29,491 bases of DNA from JANWHF01 sp036276235 (GTDB taxonomy: Bacteria > Planctomycetota > Phycisphaerae > Tepidisphaerales > Tepidisphaeraceae), in the NCBI GenBank assembly GCA_036276235.1, contig DATBDZ010000423.1:1-29491 (forward strand), given 5' to 3'. Shown piece after piece: positions 21,937-29,491 of this stretch. The first letter of the stretch is position 1. Each line of letters opens with the position of its first letter. Below the pieces are notes generated by a model. The model worked only from the letters and a program-made list of their open reading frames with translations. It had not been told where the DNA came from and did no database searches. The position numbers and the translations under genes were made by a program.

Positions 21937-23064
21937 ATGACCATGACCGCTCAAACTGATGTGTCGCCCGTGGCGCGGGAGCAGGCTGCTTCCGCCGGAG
22001 CGGCACGCGCGGTCAGGCTGAAGGCCGCCGTCGTCGGAACGGGGAAGATTTCTGAAGAGCATCTGAAGTATTTGCGAGCAGATGCGAACGTCGAGCTGGC
22101 GGCGGTGTGCGATTTATCGTCGGCGCTGGCGCAGTATGCCGTCGCGCGATTCGGTGCAAGTCAGGCATTTACGGATTGCGCCAAGATGCTCGCTGATGTG
22201 AAGCCGGATGTGCTGCACATTCTCACGCCGCCGCACACGCATTTCAAAATGGTTTCTGACGCGCTGAATGCGGGCGCCCATGTGATTGTCGAGAAGCCAG
22301 TCGCGCCGACGAATCGCGAATTCAACGAGTTGTGGAAGCTGGCGCAATCGAAGAAGCGGCTCATCGTCGAGGACCACAACTATCGCTTTAACGAGCCGGT
22401 CCTGAAAATTGAACAGCTGCTGCGCGAGGGCCAACTGGGGGAGGTGCGCGAGATAACGGTGCGAATGGCATTGCCGATCCGCAAGACGGGCGGCCGCTAC
22501 GCGGATGAGAATTTGCCGCATCCGAGCCATCGCATGCCGGCGGGCGTGCTGCATGAATTCATCACGCATCTGTGCTATCTGGCGCTGCGATTTCTGCCGA
22601 GCGTCGATCGCGTGTCGGCGGCGTGGGCCAACGTGGGCGGCGGGACACTTTTCAAATATGACGACCTGGACGCGCTGGTGATCGGCGGCCCGGTTCATGC
22701 ACGAATCCGATTCACCGCGGCGGCGGCGCCTGACACATTTTCGCTCACCGTGCGCGGCTCGCGCGGGTGGGCGCAGACGGATTTATTTCAGCCTTATCTG
22801 CGCCTCGTGCTGCCGCGCAAAGGCGGCGCGCAGCTTTCACCGCTGGTGAATCACATTGCCAACGGAATTGGATTGGCTTCGGCTGGCTTGCGAGGATTTA
22901 CCAATAAGGTTTTGCAAAAGACGCCGTACGAGGGGCTCCAGACTTTTTTGCATCACACGTATCGGGCATTTCGCGAGCGGTCGCAGCCGCCGGTAACCTA
23001 TGATGACATGGATCGGGCCAGCCGGCTGGTAGACATGCTGGTGGATGAAGCGAATCGGATTTGA
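21937..23064 (+). CDS. Gfo/Idh/MocA-family sugar oxidoreductase
   Basis: 375 residues. An Ala-rich extension (~1-26) precedes the Rossmann domain: LKAAVVGTGKISEEHLKYL (dinucleotide loop ~32-42), VCDLSSALA, ILTPPHTHF, AGAHVIVEKPVAPTNREF (EKP at 119-121) and EDHNYRFNEPVLKIEQLL (~145-162). The C-terminal sheet domain contains LPHPSHRMPAGVLHEFITH, the usual place of the catalytic His. Members oxidise or reduce sugar nucleotides with NAD(P), for example in amino-sugar or deoxysugar synthesis. The next gene, an epimerase, starts 7 nt after the stop, which points to a shared sugar-precursor pathway. The exact substrate is unknown. Confidence 0.92.
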   Translation: MTMTAQTDVSPVAREQAASAGAARAVRLKAAVVGTGKISEEHLKYLRADANVELAAVCDLSSALAQYAVARFGASQAFTDCAKMLADVKPDVLHILTPPHTHFKMVSDALNAGAHVIVEKPVAPTNREFNELWKLAQSKKRLIVEDHNYRFNEPVLKIEQLLREGQLGEVREITVRMALPIRKTGGRYADENLPHPSHRMPAGVLHEFITHLCYLALRFLPSVDRVSAAWANVGGGTLFKYDDLDALVIGGPVHARIRFTAAAAPDTFSLTVRGSRGWAQTDLFQPYLRLVLPRKGGAQLSPLVNHIANGIGLASAGLRGFTNKVLQKTPYEGLQTFLHHTYRAFRERSQPPVTYDDMDRASRLVDMLVDEANRI

Positions 23065-23071
23065 GATTGTC

Positions 23072-24118
23072 ATGAAGTTGCTTGTCACAGGAGCAGGGGG
23101 ATTTCTCGGGCGATATGTCGTCGCCGAGGCGCTGCGCCGCGGGCATGCGGTGCGGGCGATGGTGCGCGGATCCAGCGAAGGACTCGCCGGACTGGATCAT
23201 CCAGCGCTTGAGCTGGTGAAGGCGGATTTGCGCTCACGGCGCGGGTTGACGGATGCGGTGAGCGGCGTCGATGCCGTGCTGCATCTCGCCGCCGCCAAGA
23301 GCGGCGATTTGTATGCACAATATGCCGGGACCGTCGTCGCAACCGAGAATCTGATGGCGGCAATGACAGAAGCGAACGTTCGGCGGATCGTCCTGATCAG
23401 CTCATTTTCCGTCTACGATTATCTGAAGGCAAAATCGTTTTCCGTGCTCGATGAAAATTCGCCGATTGAGAAAGATGCCTTCGATCGCGATGAGTACGCG
23501 CACACGAAGCTCGTGCAGGAGCGGCTCGTGCGCGAGCACGCGTCCGCGGCCGGCTGGGGATTCACAATCCTGCGGCCGGGTGTGATTTATGGTCGCAACA
23601 ATCTCTTCACCGCGCGAATCGGTGTGAACGCCGGCAGATTCTGGCTGCGGATTGCCGGCTTCGCGCGATTGCCATTGACGTATGTTGAGAACTGCGCCGA
23701 GGCAATCGTGCTGGCAGCGGAGCGCGACGCGGCGCTTGGGCAGACGCTCAACGTCGTCGATGATGACATGCCGACGCAGCGGAAATACGCAGCGATGGCC
23801 CGAGCGCGCCTTTCGCCAAAGCCGCTGATTGTTCCGATGCCGTTTGCGATCATCTGGTTTTTGGCGGGGATGGGTGTCGTCACCAATCGCCTGCTTTTCC
23901 GTGGGCGCGCAAAAATTCCCGGCATCTTCGTTCCAGCGCGGCTGGCGGCGCGATGCAAGCCTCTGCGATTCAGCAATCAGAAGATCAAACAAGTGCTCGG
24001 CTGGAAGAGCCGTTACGCGATGGGTGAGGCGCTGGATCGAAGCGTCAGCGACAAGCGGATCGAAGCCACGCCGCCAACCAAAGAGCGATCGCCCGCTCCC
24101 GCGGAGGTGGCGGCGTGA
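23072..24118 (+). CDS. NAD(P)-dependent sugar epimerase/dehydratase (extended SDR)
   Basis: 348 residues from ATG 23072; this start gives the standard N-terminus MKLLVTGAGGFLGRYVVAEA (TGxxGFxG loop at 6-13), while an earlier in-frame ATG at 23045 overlaps the previous gene. Other extended SDR marks are VDAVLHLAA (~66-74), ISSFSVYDY (109-117), the catalytic EYAHTK (Tyr142, Lys146) and ILRPGVIYG (~166-174). The C-terminal half has a hydrophobic stretch (PMPFAIIWFLAGMGVVTNRL), as in some membrane-associated SDRs. It likely interconverts or dehydrates a nucleotide-bound sugar. It ends in a GTGA overlap with the next glycosyltransferase. Confidence 0.92.
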   Translation: MKLLVTGAGGFLGRYVVAEALRRGHAVRAMVRGSSEGLAGLDHPALELVKADLRSRRGLTDAVSGVDAVLHLAAAKSGDLYAQYAGTVVATENLMAAMTEANVRRIVLISSFSVYDYLKAKSFSVLDENSPIEKDAFDRDEYAHTKLVQERLVREHASAAGWGFTILRPGVIYGRNNLFTARIGVNAGRFWLRIAGFARLPLTYVENCAEAIVLAAERDAALGQTLNVVDDDMPTQRKYAAMARARLSPKPLIVPMPFAIIWFLAGMGVVTNRLLFRGRAKIPGIFVPARLAARCKPLRFSNQKIKQVLGWKSRYAMGEALDRSVSDKRIEATPPTKERSPAPAEVAA

Positions 24119-25413
24119 GCCTGCGGATCGCTTACATGACCGGCGAATATCCCCGCGCCACCGATACGTTCATTCAGCGCGAGGTCGCGGCGCTGCGGAA
24201 TTCCGGCGTGTATGTTGAAACGTTCTCCGTCCGCAAACCACCCGAGAATGAAAACGTCGGCCCCGAGCAGGAGGCCGAGCGCAAGGGCACCCATTATCTG
24301 CTTCCCCCCTGCCCGTGGGCGCTGGCCAAATCCCACGCGCGCCTTTTCATGCGCTCACCCGGCCGCTATTTCCGCGCCCTTCGGCTTGCCCTTCGCGCCA
24401 GAGCACCCGGCATGAAGGCGCTCTTGATGCAATTGGCCTATTTCGCGGAGGCGGGCCTCGTCGCTGCCCGCATGCGCGATCACCAATTGATTCATCTGCA
24501 TAATCATTTTTCGAATTCCAGTTGCTCGGTCGCGATGCTCGCTTCCGAACTCGGCGGCTTCACCTTCAGCTTCACGATGCACGGCCCGGCGGAATTCTTC
24601 GAACCCAAATACTGGCGGCTGGATGAGAAAATCAGCCGCGCGCTCTTCGTCTGCTGCATCAGCAACTTCTGCCGCAGCCAGGGAATGATCTTTTGCGCGC
24701 CGCAAAAATGGGAACGCCTGCACATTATTCACTGCGGCGTCGATCCTTCGCTCTTTGCCCGCGTGCGGCACGCAAACCAGGGGAAGCGACTGCTGTTTGT
24801 CGGACGACTTGCCGCCGTCAAAGGCCTGCCTGTTCTTTTCGAGGCTATCGCGCAGCTTCGCAACGATCGCCCCGATATCCTGCTCACCATCGCGGGCGAC
24901 GGTCCCGATCGCGCATCGCTTGAAGCCACCGCGCGCTCACTGGGCATCGCGGAAAATCTACGATTCCTCGGATATCAATCGCAGACTCAGGTGCGCCAAT
25001 TGCTCGCCGAGACCGACGTCTTCGTGATGAGCAGTTTTGCCGAGGGCGTGCCGGTGGTGTTGATGGAAGCGATGGCGGCGGGCGTGCCGGTAGTCGCCAC
25101 GCGGATCGCCGGCGTTCCAGAGCTGGTCGAAGACGGCGTCAGCGGTTTCCTGGTCCCGCCCGGCGATGCGCAGAGCCTGGCCGAGCGCATCAGCGCGCTA
25201 CTTGAAGACGATCATCTGCGAAATCGCTTCGGCAAAGCAGGCCGCGCGGAAGTGGAAGCGGAATTCAATATCGATTTGGAAGCGCGCCGGCTGTGCCGAA
25301 TTCTCACCGGCGCGCTGGAAGGCCGGGTCGAACCCGTCCGGCCGGAATTGGAAGAATTGCCGAAAACTCCGGAAGTGGCGCCCGTCGCTCCGCCGATCAG
25401 CGCCGTGGCGTAG
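24115..25413 (+). CDS. GT4-family glycosyltransferase (WcaL/colanic-acid-like)
   Basis: 432 residues, starting with GTG 24115 inside the stop of the epimerase gene. The N-terminal Rossmann domain begins LRIAYMTGEYPRATDTFIQR, a pattern typical of WcaL-like transferases ('P..TETF...E'), with HLHNHFSNSS (~127-136). The donor domain contains LLFVGRLAAVKGLPVLFEAI (~226-245), LTIAGDGPDRASLE, and the E-x7-E pair Glu310/Glu318 in FAEGVPVVLMEAMAAGVPVV. It is a retaining enzyme that transfers a sugar from a nucleotide donor to the growing lipid-linked chain on the cytoplasmic face. The last ~30 residues are Pro/Val-rich and unconserved in appearance. Confidence 0.94.
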   Translation: MSLRIAYMTGEYPRATDTFIQREVAALRNSGVYVETFSVRKPPENENVGPEQEAERKGTHYLLPPCPWALAKSHARLFMRSPGRYFRALRLALRARAPGMKALLMQLAYFAEAGLVAARMRDHQLIHLHNHFSNSSCSVAMLASELGGFTFSFTMHGPAEFFEPKYWRLDEKISRALFVCCISNFCRSQGMIFCAPQKWERLHIIHCGVDPSLFARVRHANQGKRLLFVGRLAAVKGLPVLFEAIAQLRNDRPDILLTIAGDGPDRASLEATARSLGIAENLRFLGYQSQTQVRQLLAETDVFVMSSFAEGVPVVLMEAMAAGVPVVATRIAGVPELVEDGVSGFLVPPGDAQSLAERISALLEDDHLRNRFGKAGRAEVEAEFNIDLEARRLCRILTGALEGRVEPVRPELEELPKTPEVAPVAPPISAVA

Positions 25414-25479
25414 TGCCGGCGCGAGCGTTGCTGGCTCGTGATGCGAATGGGAAATGACTATTCACAATTTTCGATAACC

Positions 25480-25504
25480 GTCATGCTGAGGTACTCCGAA
25501 GCAT
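25480..25504 (-). repeat. Partial dispersed repeat, second copy of the 13212-13270 tail
   Basis: GTCATGCTGAGGTACTCCGA and the next 5 nt are the exact reverse complement of 13246-13270. The hairpin part is missing, so this is a half copy. It lies in the 150-nt gap between two glycosyltransferase genes. Confidence 0.8.
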
Positions 25505-25566
25505 GACATTTCTCTCGTGGCAACAATTGGGCAAAGATCGCAAAACGATTCAGCGGACCGGTGACA

Positions 25567-26574
25567 ATGGACCGTGCAGAATTGCAGCAACCCGTGACTG
25601 AGCCGAGACGATATCTTCTGGTCACTCCCTGCCGCGATGAGGCGAAGTTCGCTCGCCGCACGCTCGACTGCATCGCCGCACAGACGATCAAGCCGGCGCT
25701 TTGGATCGTTGTCGATGATGGGTCAACCGATCAGACGCCGCAGATTCTTGCCGAATGCGCGGCCAAACTCCCCTTTCTAAAAATCATCCGCCGCGAGAAT
25801 CGCGGCTATCGCAAACTGGGCGGCGGTGTGATCGATGCCTTTTACGCCGGCTACGACACGATCAATCCGAACGACTTTGATTACGTCTGCAAGCTCGATC
25901 TGGATCTGGATCTTCCGCCGGCATATTTCCAGAAGCTGATGGAGCGGATGGAGACCAATCCGCGCATTGGAACATTCAGCGGCAAGCCCTACTTCCGCGA
26001 TGGGGCCGGCCGGATGATTTCTGAAACTTGCGGCGACGAAAACTCGGTCGGCATGGTGAAGTTTTATCGGACGCAATGCTTCACCGAAATCGGCGGCTTT
26101 GTGCGCGAGCTGATGTGGGATGGGATTGATTGCCATCGTTGTCGCATGCTCGGATGGATTGCATTAAGTGCGGATGATCCGGAGATTCGCTTCGAGCATC
26201 TGCGGCCGATGGGAACCAGCCACAAGAACTGGTGGACCGGCCGCGTGCGGCATGGCATCGGTCAATTCTATATGGGGACGGGTGTGAGCTACGTATTTGC
26301 AAGCGCGCTGTTTCGCCTGCCGCGCCCGCCGCTGGTTATCGGAAGTGCCGCGATGCTGTGGGGATATTTCAAGAGCAAGTTCAGCGGCAAAGAGCGCTAT
26401 GGAGATGATGCGTTTCGGCGCTTTTTAAGATCATATCAATGGCAGTGTTTGATTCGCGGAAAGCAGCGTGCGACAGATGAACTCAACAATTCCCAGCACG
26501 AAATTTGGTCGGCGACGCATGCACCGAACGCTGCGGAGATGCCCCATCCAGCCAAAATGACGGTGCCGCAATAA
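25567..26574 (+). CDS. GT2-family glycosyltransferase
   Basis: 335 residues from ATG 25567 (a GTG at 25561 is possible). The GT-A fold is evident: RRYLLVTPCRDEAKFARRTL, PALWIVVDDGSTDQTPQIL (~43-61), then DYVCKLDLDLDLPPAYFQKL (~107-126), in which the metal-binding DxD motif appears as DLDLD, and FVRELMWDGIDCHRCRMLGW. The C-terminal third has a weak hydrophobic stretch and basic residues (WWTGRVRHGIGQFYMGTG, then PRPPLVIGSAAMLWGYFKSK), suggesting membrane contact. It acts on nucleotide-sugar donors during assembly; donor and acceptor are not predictable here. The first part of the preceding gap carries a dispersed repeat. Confidence 0.9.
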   Translation: MDRAELQQPVTEPRRYLLVTPCRDEAKFARRTLDCIAAQTIKPALWIVVDDGSTDQTPQILAECAAKLPFLKIIRRENRGYRKLGGGVIDAFYAGYDTINPNDFDYVCKLDLDLDLPPAYFQKLMERMETNPRIGTFSGKPYFRDGAGRMISETCGDENSVGMVKFYRTQCFTEIGGFVRELMWDGIDCHRCRMLGWIALSADDPEIRFEHLRPMGTSHKNWWTGRVRHGIGQFYMGTGVSYVFASALFRLPRPPLVIGSAAMLWGYFKSKFSGKERYGDDAFRRFLRSYQWQCLIRGKQRATDELNNSQHEIWSATHAPNAAEMPHPAKMTVPQ

Positions 26575-26905
26575 TCGCGGCACGATTCCGCAACGGAGAT
26601 AAACACTGTTCAACAATGCCTTTATGGAGGGTCCGCGCGCTGTTACGACCAATAATGTTGGCGGCATGGGTAGAAAATCCGTTCAATTATTACAGTTGCT
26701 AATTTAACGAATAGGAGTGATATTTCCTTTGATCATTCAGTGGGTTTTAGCGGGTGAAGGCGCTCGGGCACTCGCTGATCAAGTTCTTTGCCGAGCCTGA
26801 AGAATTCAGTCGTGTGAATCGTCCATGACGCGACGATAAAGGATATGTCGCTGCGCGCTTGCGTGGCGGCGTCGCCTGATTTGTTGCGTATGGGCGGAGA
26901 TATGT
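26575..26905. other. Intergenic gap, relatively AT-rich, no gene assigned
   Basis: 331 nt between the GT2 gene and the WecG fusion gene, with AT-rich stretches (GTTCAATTATTACAG, CTAATTTAACGAATAGGAGTG) unlike the surrounding GC-rich coding sequence. A short plus-strand frame ends at 26702 and a minus-strand frame covers 26733-26930; neither looks like a protein. The region may hold the promoter of the last two genes. The WecG gene's ribosome-binding site GGAG is at 26896-26899. Confidence 0.45.
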
Positions 26906-28903
26906 ATGCACGCACCGTTTCGCGAGCCAACCTGGGAAAGTGCTGACGCCGCCGTGCCTCGTCGCCGGGGCAGTTGGTTGCGCGGAGGGCGCCGTCGGGT
27001 GACCGCGCCCGGCCCCTCTCCCGCGCTGATGCGCCTGCCGGCAGTTGATCTGCTGGGCGTGAAGGTTCACGCGATCACCGAAGCCGATTGCGTCACCCGC
27101 ATCATCGATGAATTGAACGCCAATCGCGGCGGCATCGTTGTCACTCCCAATCTTGACCACCTGCGGCGATATCTGAGTGACGTGAATTTCGGCGCGCTGG
27201 TTGCCGAGGCGGATCTTGTCGTCGCCGACGGCATGCCGCTGGTCTGGGCCAGCCGCTTGCAGGGAACTCCCCTTCCCGAGCGCGTCGCCGGCTCGAATCT
27301 GATCTCCAGCTTGTCCGCCAGCGCCGCGACCACCGGAAAATCGGTTTTTCTTCTCGGCGGCTCGCCCGGTTCCGCCGAAGGCGCCGCGCGAGTGCTGCAA
27401 ACGAGATATCCGGCGCTCAAGGTGGTCGGGTACTATTTCCCGCCGGTTGGTTTCGAGCACGATTCGAAGGAAATTGCCACAATCATCGAAGTGCTCTCGG
27501 CAGCCAAGCCGGACATCGTCTACGTCGCGCTGGGCTCGCCCAAGCAAGAGCGGCTGATCGCGAAGGTTCGCAATATTTTGCCGAACGCGTGGTGGCTGGG
27601 CGTGGGAAACAGCTTCAGCTTTCTGTGCGGCGACGTCCGCCGCGCCCCGCTCTGGATGCAGAAGATCGGCCTGGAGTGGGTGCATCGGCTGATGCAGGAA
27701 CCGCGGCGGCTTTTCCGGCGATACATCGTCGTCGGGATTCCATTCGCCAGCCGGCTGCTCAGCCGCTCGTTGGCCAGAGGCGTGGCGAATCGATTCGCGC
27801 CGCGGCCAGTTGCGTCGGTCGCCGAAAATAACGCAACCACAAAGACACCCGCGCAGCCGCTGCCGGTTGTTGATGTCGCACCGCTCGTCACAACAGCCGT
27901 TGCTTCGCTCGAGCCGCAGGTGATTCGCGGCGTTTGGAACAGCTCCTCCGACGTCGATCGCGCCGATGAGGCAGCGCCCTTCTCGAAGCTGCGGTCGATG
28001 GTTTTGCTGGGCGGCTCGGTACGGGCCAACGCATTGGTCGATGCCACCGGAAGATCCGTTCTCGATCTGCCTCTGGATGAAAACGGATCGGTGTTGAATT
28101 TCTGGCTGCGGCAGGCGGTTGAAGTCGCCCGCTCGATCCATCTGGAAAAACTGCCGGTCCGCGTGATGGTGGATCAGCATTCGCCGGAGCCGGCCAGCGC
28201 CGACCCGGCTTATTTGGGCACGTTTCGCGTCGAGCGCGATCTTTCCGAATATCGTGGTACCGGCGGCGTGCTTCACGATCTGGGCCGCGATTATCAGGAT
28301 GATGATCTGATCCTCGTCGCCAATGCCGCTCAGATTCTGCTCGATCCGCTGCCGGTGATATTGGCGGCCCTGCGCCGCAAGCGCGCGGATGTGGCGGTCA
28401 TCTCGCACGAAGACGGCACCCCGAGCGGCATGATGCTGCTGACCTGCAAGGTTTTGCGCATGCTGCCCGTCGAAGGCTTCTTTGACATGAAGGAGCAGGG
28501 CCTGCCGCTGATTGCATCGAAGTATGATGTGCGTGCGATTCGCCGCCGCCGGCCGACCGGACTGCCGATCCGCAATCTCGAAGGGTATATCCAGGGCCTG
28601 CATTACTATCACCGGCGCCGATCGGGTGCCGTTGCGACGATTGATCCGCTTGCCGAAGATTGGGGACCCTCATTCTCCTTGATTGAACCTGGTGCCAGCG
28701 TCGCCGATACGGCGCGGGTGCATGATTCGGTTGTGCTCGCTGGCGCCCGCGTTGAAGCCGGCGCGGTACTGGTGCGTGCGCTCATTGGCCCCGGCGCCGT
28801 GGTCCGCCGCGATCAAACTGCTGTGGATCAGATCGTCGCCCTCCATCGCGAGCCACGCAAACGCTTCCGAACGTCCGCTGACGACGCGGCAGTTGCGCGG
28901 TAA
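26906..28903 (+). CDS. WecG/TagA/CpsF glycosyltransferase fused to a degenerate nucleotidyltransferase-like domain
   Basis: 665 residues. ATG 26906 has GGAG 6 nt upstream; the family's normal start would be near Met42, so residues 1-41 are an unusual Arg-rich extension. Residues ~47-280 are a GT26 domain: LLGVKVHAITEADCVTRII, IVVTPNLDHLRRYL (~77-90), VVADGMPLVWASRL (105-118), VFLLGGSPGSAEGAARVL, YVALGSPKQERL (~206-217) and EWVHRLMQEPRRLFRRY (257-273). These enzymes add the second sugar (such as ManNAcA) to lipid-linked GlcNAc. After a Pro/Ala/Thr linker, residues ~362-590 resemble a sugar nucleotidyltransferase (MVLLGGSVRANALVDATGRS, LPLDENGSVLNFWL, RGTGGVLHDL, ILVANAAQIL) but lack the G-x-G-T-R-L loop and catalytic Lys. 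Residues ~618-650 look like a few left-handed beta-helix turns (SLIEPGASVADTARVHDSVV). The exosortase gene follows 40 nt later. Confidence 0.88.
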   Translation: MHAPFREPTWESADAAVPRRRGSWLRGGRRRVTAPGPSPALMRLPAVDLLGVKVHAITEADCVTRIIDELNANRGGIVVTPNLDHLRRYLSDVNFGALVAEADLVVADGMPLVWASRLQGTPLPERVAGSNLISSLSASAATTGKSVFLLGGSPGSAEGAARVLQTRYPALKVVGYYFPPVGFEHDSKEIATIIEVLSAAKPDIVYVALGSPKQERLIAKVRNILPNAWWLGVGNSFSFLCGDVRRAPLWMQKIGLEWVHRLMQEPRRLFRRYIVVGIPFASRLLSRSLARGVANRFAPRPVASVAENNATTKTPAQPLPVVDVAPLVTTAVASLEPQVIRGVWNSSSDVDRADEAAPFSKLRSMVLLGGSVRANALVDATGRSVLDLPLDENGSVLNFWLRQAVEVARSIHLEKLPVRVMVDQHSPEPASADPAYLGTFRVERDLSEYRGTGGVLHDLGRDYQDDDLILVANAAQILLDPLPVILAALRRKRADVAVISHEDGTPSGMMLLTCKVLRMLPVEGFFDMKEQGLPLIASKYDVRAIRRRRPTGLPIRNLEGYIQGLHYYHRRRSGAVATIDPLAEDWGPSFSLIEPGASVADTARVHDSVVLAGARVEAGAVLVRALIGPGAVVRRDQTAVDQIVALHREPRKRFRTSADDAAVAR

Positions 28904-28943
28904 AATTCTCGCGCCCGGGTCGACCGGCACAAATCAAACTATT

Positions 28944-29491
28944 GTGAACGAACTTCTACCGACGCCACTTTCGAGCCTTCCCGGCATCAGCAAGCCGCGC
29001 GGCGGCTGGACCGCGCTGCTCCGCCCCGCGCGCACCGATCGCTGGACGCGCTGGCATGCTGTGGCCGCGTGTGTCATGGCGCTGCTGGGCGTTGTGGCGA
29101 CGCTGGATGCCTGGCGCGACATGTACAACTGGGCGCGCCTCGACGAGGAATACAGCCATATCTTCCTCGTTCCCATGATCGCGGTCTGCATGATCTGGGT
29201 CCGCCGCCATCGCTTCCGCCATTGCAAACCGACGGGTACTCCGCTGGGCTTGGTCCTGGCGGTGATTGGGTGGATCGCCCACGAATACGGCTACTATCAC
29301 GGCATTCAATCCCTCTGGCACGGCGGCGCTATTCTGCTGGTGGTCGGTTGCGCGATGTCGATCCTCGGCAAGCACATGCTCTTCCGGTTTTTCCCGGCGG
29401 TTGCGTTGCTGGTGTTTATGATTCCGGTGCCCGGGATGCTTCGCCAGAAGATCGCCCTGCCGCTGGAAAACTGGACGGCGCAGATCTCGCA
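28944..29491 (+). CDS. Exosortase, N-terminal part (cut by the window edge)
   Basis: 182 codons from GTG 28944 to the right edge. Membrane helices begin near residue 32 (WHAVAACVMALLGVVATLDAW). The family's conserved loop RLDEEYSHIFLVPMIAVCMI (~61-80) appears, then WVRRHRFRHC, GLVLAVIGWIAHEYGYY, HGGAILLVVGCAMSILGKH and the marker FRFFPAVALLVFMIPVPGML with KIALPLENWTAQIS. 'EEYSH' and 'F-x-M-P-x-P...PLE.W.A.IS' are typical of the exosortase/archaeosortase superfamily, membrane cysteine transpeptidases that process PEP-CTERM-type signals. The catalytic Cys, Arg and Arg/His lie beyond the window, so activity cannot be judged. Only one neighbour (40 nt upstream) is visible; the pair may be co-transcribed. 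Confidence 0.9.
   Translation, partial: MNELLPTPLSSLPGISKPRGGWTALLRPARTDRWTRWHAVAACVMALLGVVATLDAWRDMYNWARLDEEYSHIFLVPMIAVCMIWVRRHRFRHCKPTGTPLGLVLAVIGWIAHEYGYYHGIQSLWHGGAILLVVGCAMSILGKHMLFRFFPAVALLVFMIPVPGMLRQKIALPLENWTAQIS

Noticed and set aside
26733..26930. 65-residue minus-strand frame in the gap before the WecG fusion gene
   Set aside because: It overlaps the ribosome-binding site and start of the plus-strand gene, has no ribosome-binding site of its own and no family pattern.
26747..28612. 621-residue minus-strand open frame
   Set aside because: It lies antisense to the WecG fusion gene, is rich in Arg, Gln and His, and shows no domain; the plus strand has clear family motifs. High GC content produces such shadow frames.

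Overview
The window looks like chromosomal DNA of a GC-rich member of the Planctomycetota, most likely the Phycisphaerae side. This is inferred from three things: a secreted protein with a PEP-CTERM-like tail (PLPSSVWGG, a hydrophobic stretch, then basic residues), an exosortase in an exopolysaccharide locus, and many different intergenic palindromes of types I associate with planctomycete genomes. There are no rRNA, tRNA, CRISPR, transposase or phage genes. A 16S gene or whole-genome comparison would be needed to name the organism.

The left part (1-17,200) is a mosaic of short, mostly monocistronic genes on both strands. It holds the end of an antitoxin-like gene, several small membrane or secreted proteins of unknown role, two secreted beta-propeller proteins, a small acidic protein paired with a frameshifted HNH endonuclease gene, an NAD-type isocitrate dehydrogenase, the PEP-CTERM-like protein, a periplasmic coiled-coil protein, a TRAP-like metallophosphatase followed by a group 2 truncated haemoglobin, an exported glutathione peroxidase, a xylose-isomerase-like TIM barrel, a small Cys-containing secreted protein and an acyltransferase-3 membrane protein. 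Three intrinsic terminators are clear (2640, 10098 and 15365; the last two act on the minus strand).

The right part (17,529-29,491) is a collinear plus-strand exopolysaccharide cluster. In order it encodes an O-antigen-ligase/polymerase-like membrane protein, a two-domain GT2 glycosyltransferase, a hexapeptide acetyltransferase, a Gfo/Idh/MocA oxidoreductase, an NAD(P)-dependent epimerase/dehydratase, a GT4 glycosyltransferase, a GT2 glycosyltransferase, a WecG/TagA/CpsF glycosyltransferase fused to a degenerate nucleotidyltransferase-like domain, and the start of an exosortase cut by the window edge. Several genes overlap or nearly touch (ATGA and GTGA overlaps, gaps of 6-7 nt), which suggests coupled expression. 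The set makes sense as sugar modification, stepwise assembly and polymerisation of a surface polysaccharide, with the exosortase linking it to sorting of PEP-CTERM-type proteins. The initiating phosphosugar transferase, flippase and export genes are not in the window.

The most notable structure is the palindromic elements. At least seven sequence families occur, mostly at gene boundaries. One family (38-nt arms) occurs twice inside the two-domain GT2 gene. The first copy is exactly 108 nt, is read in frame and forms the whole linker between the two catalytic domains. The second copy forms the C-terminal tail next to the following gene. This suggests that a mobile palindrome helped fuse two neighbouring glycosyltransferase genes.
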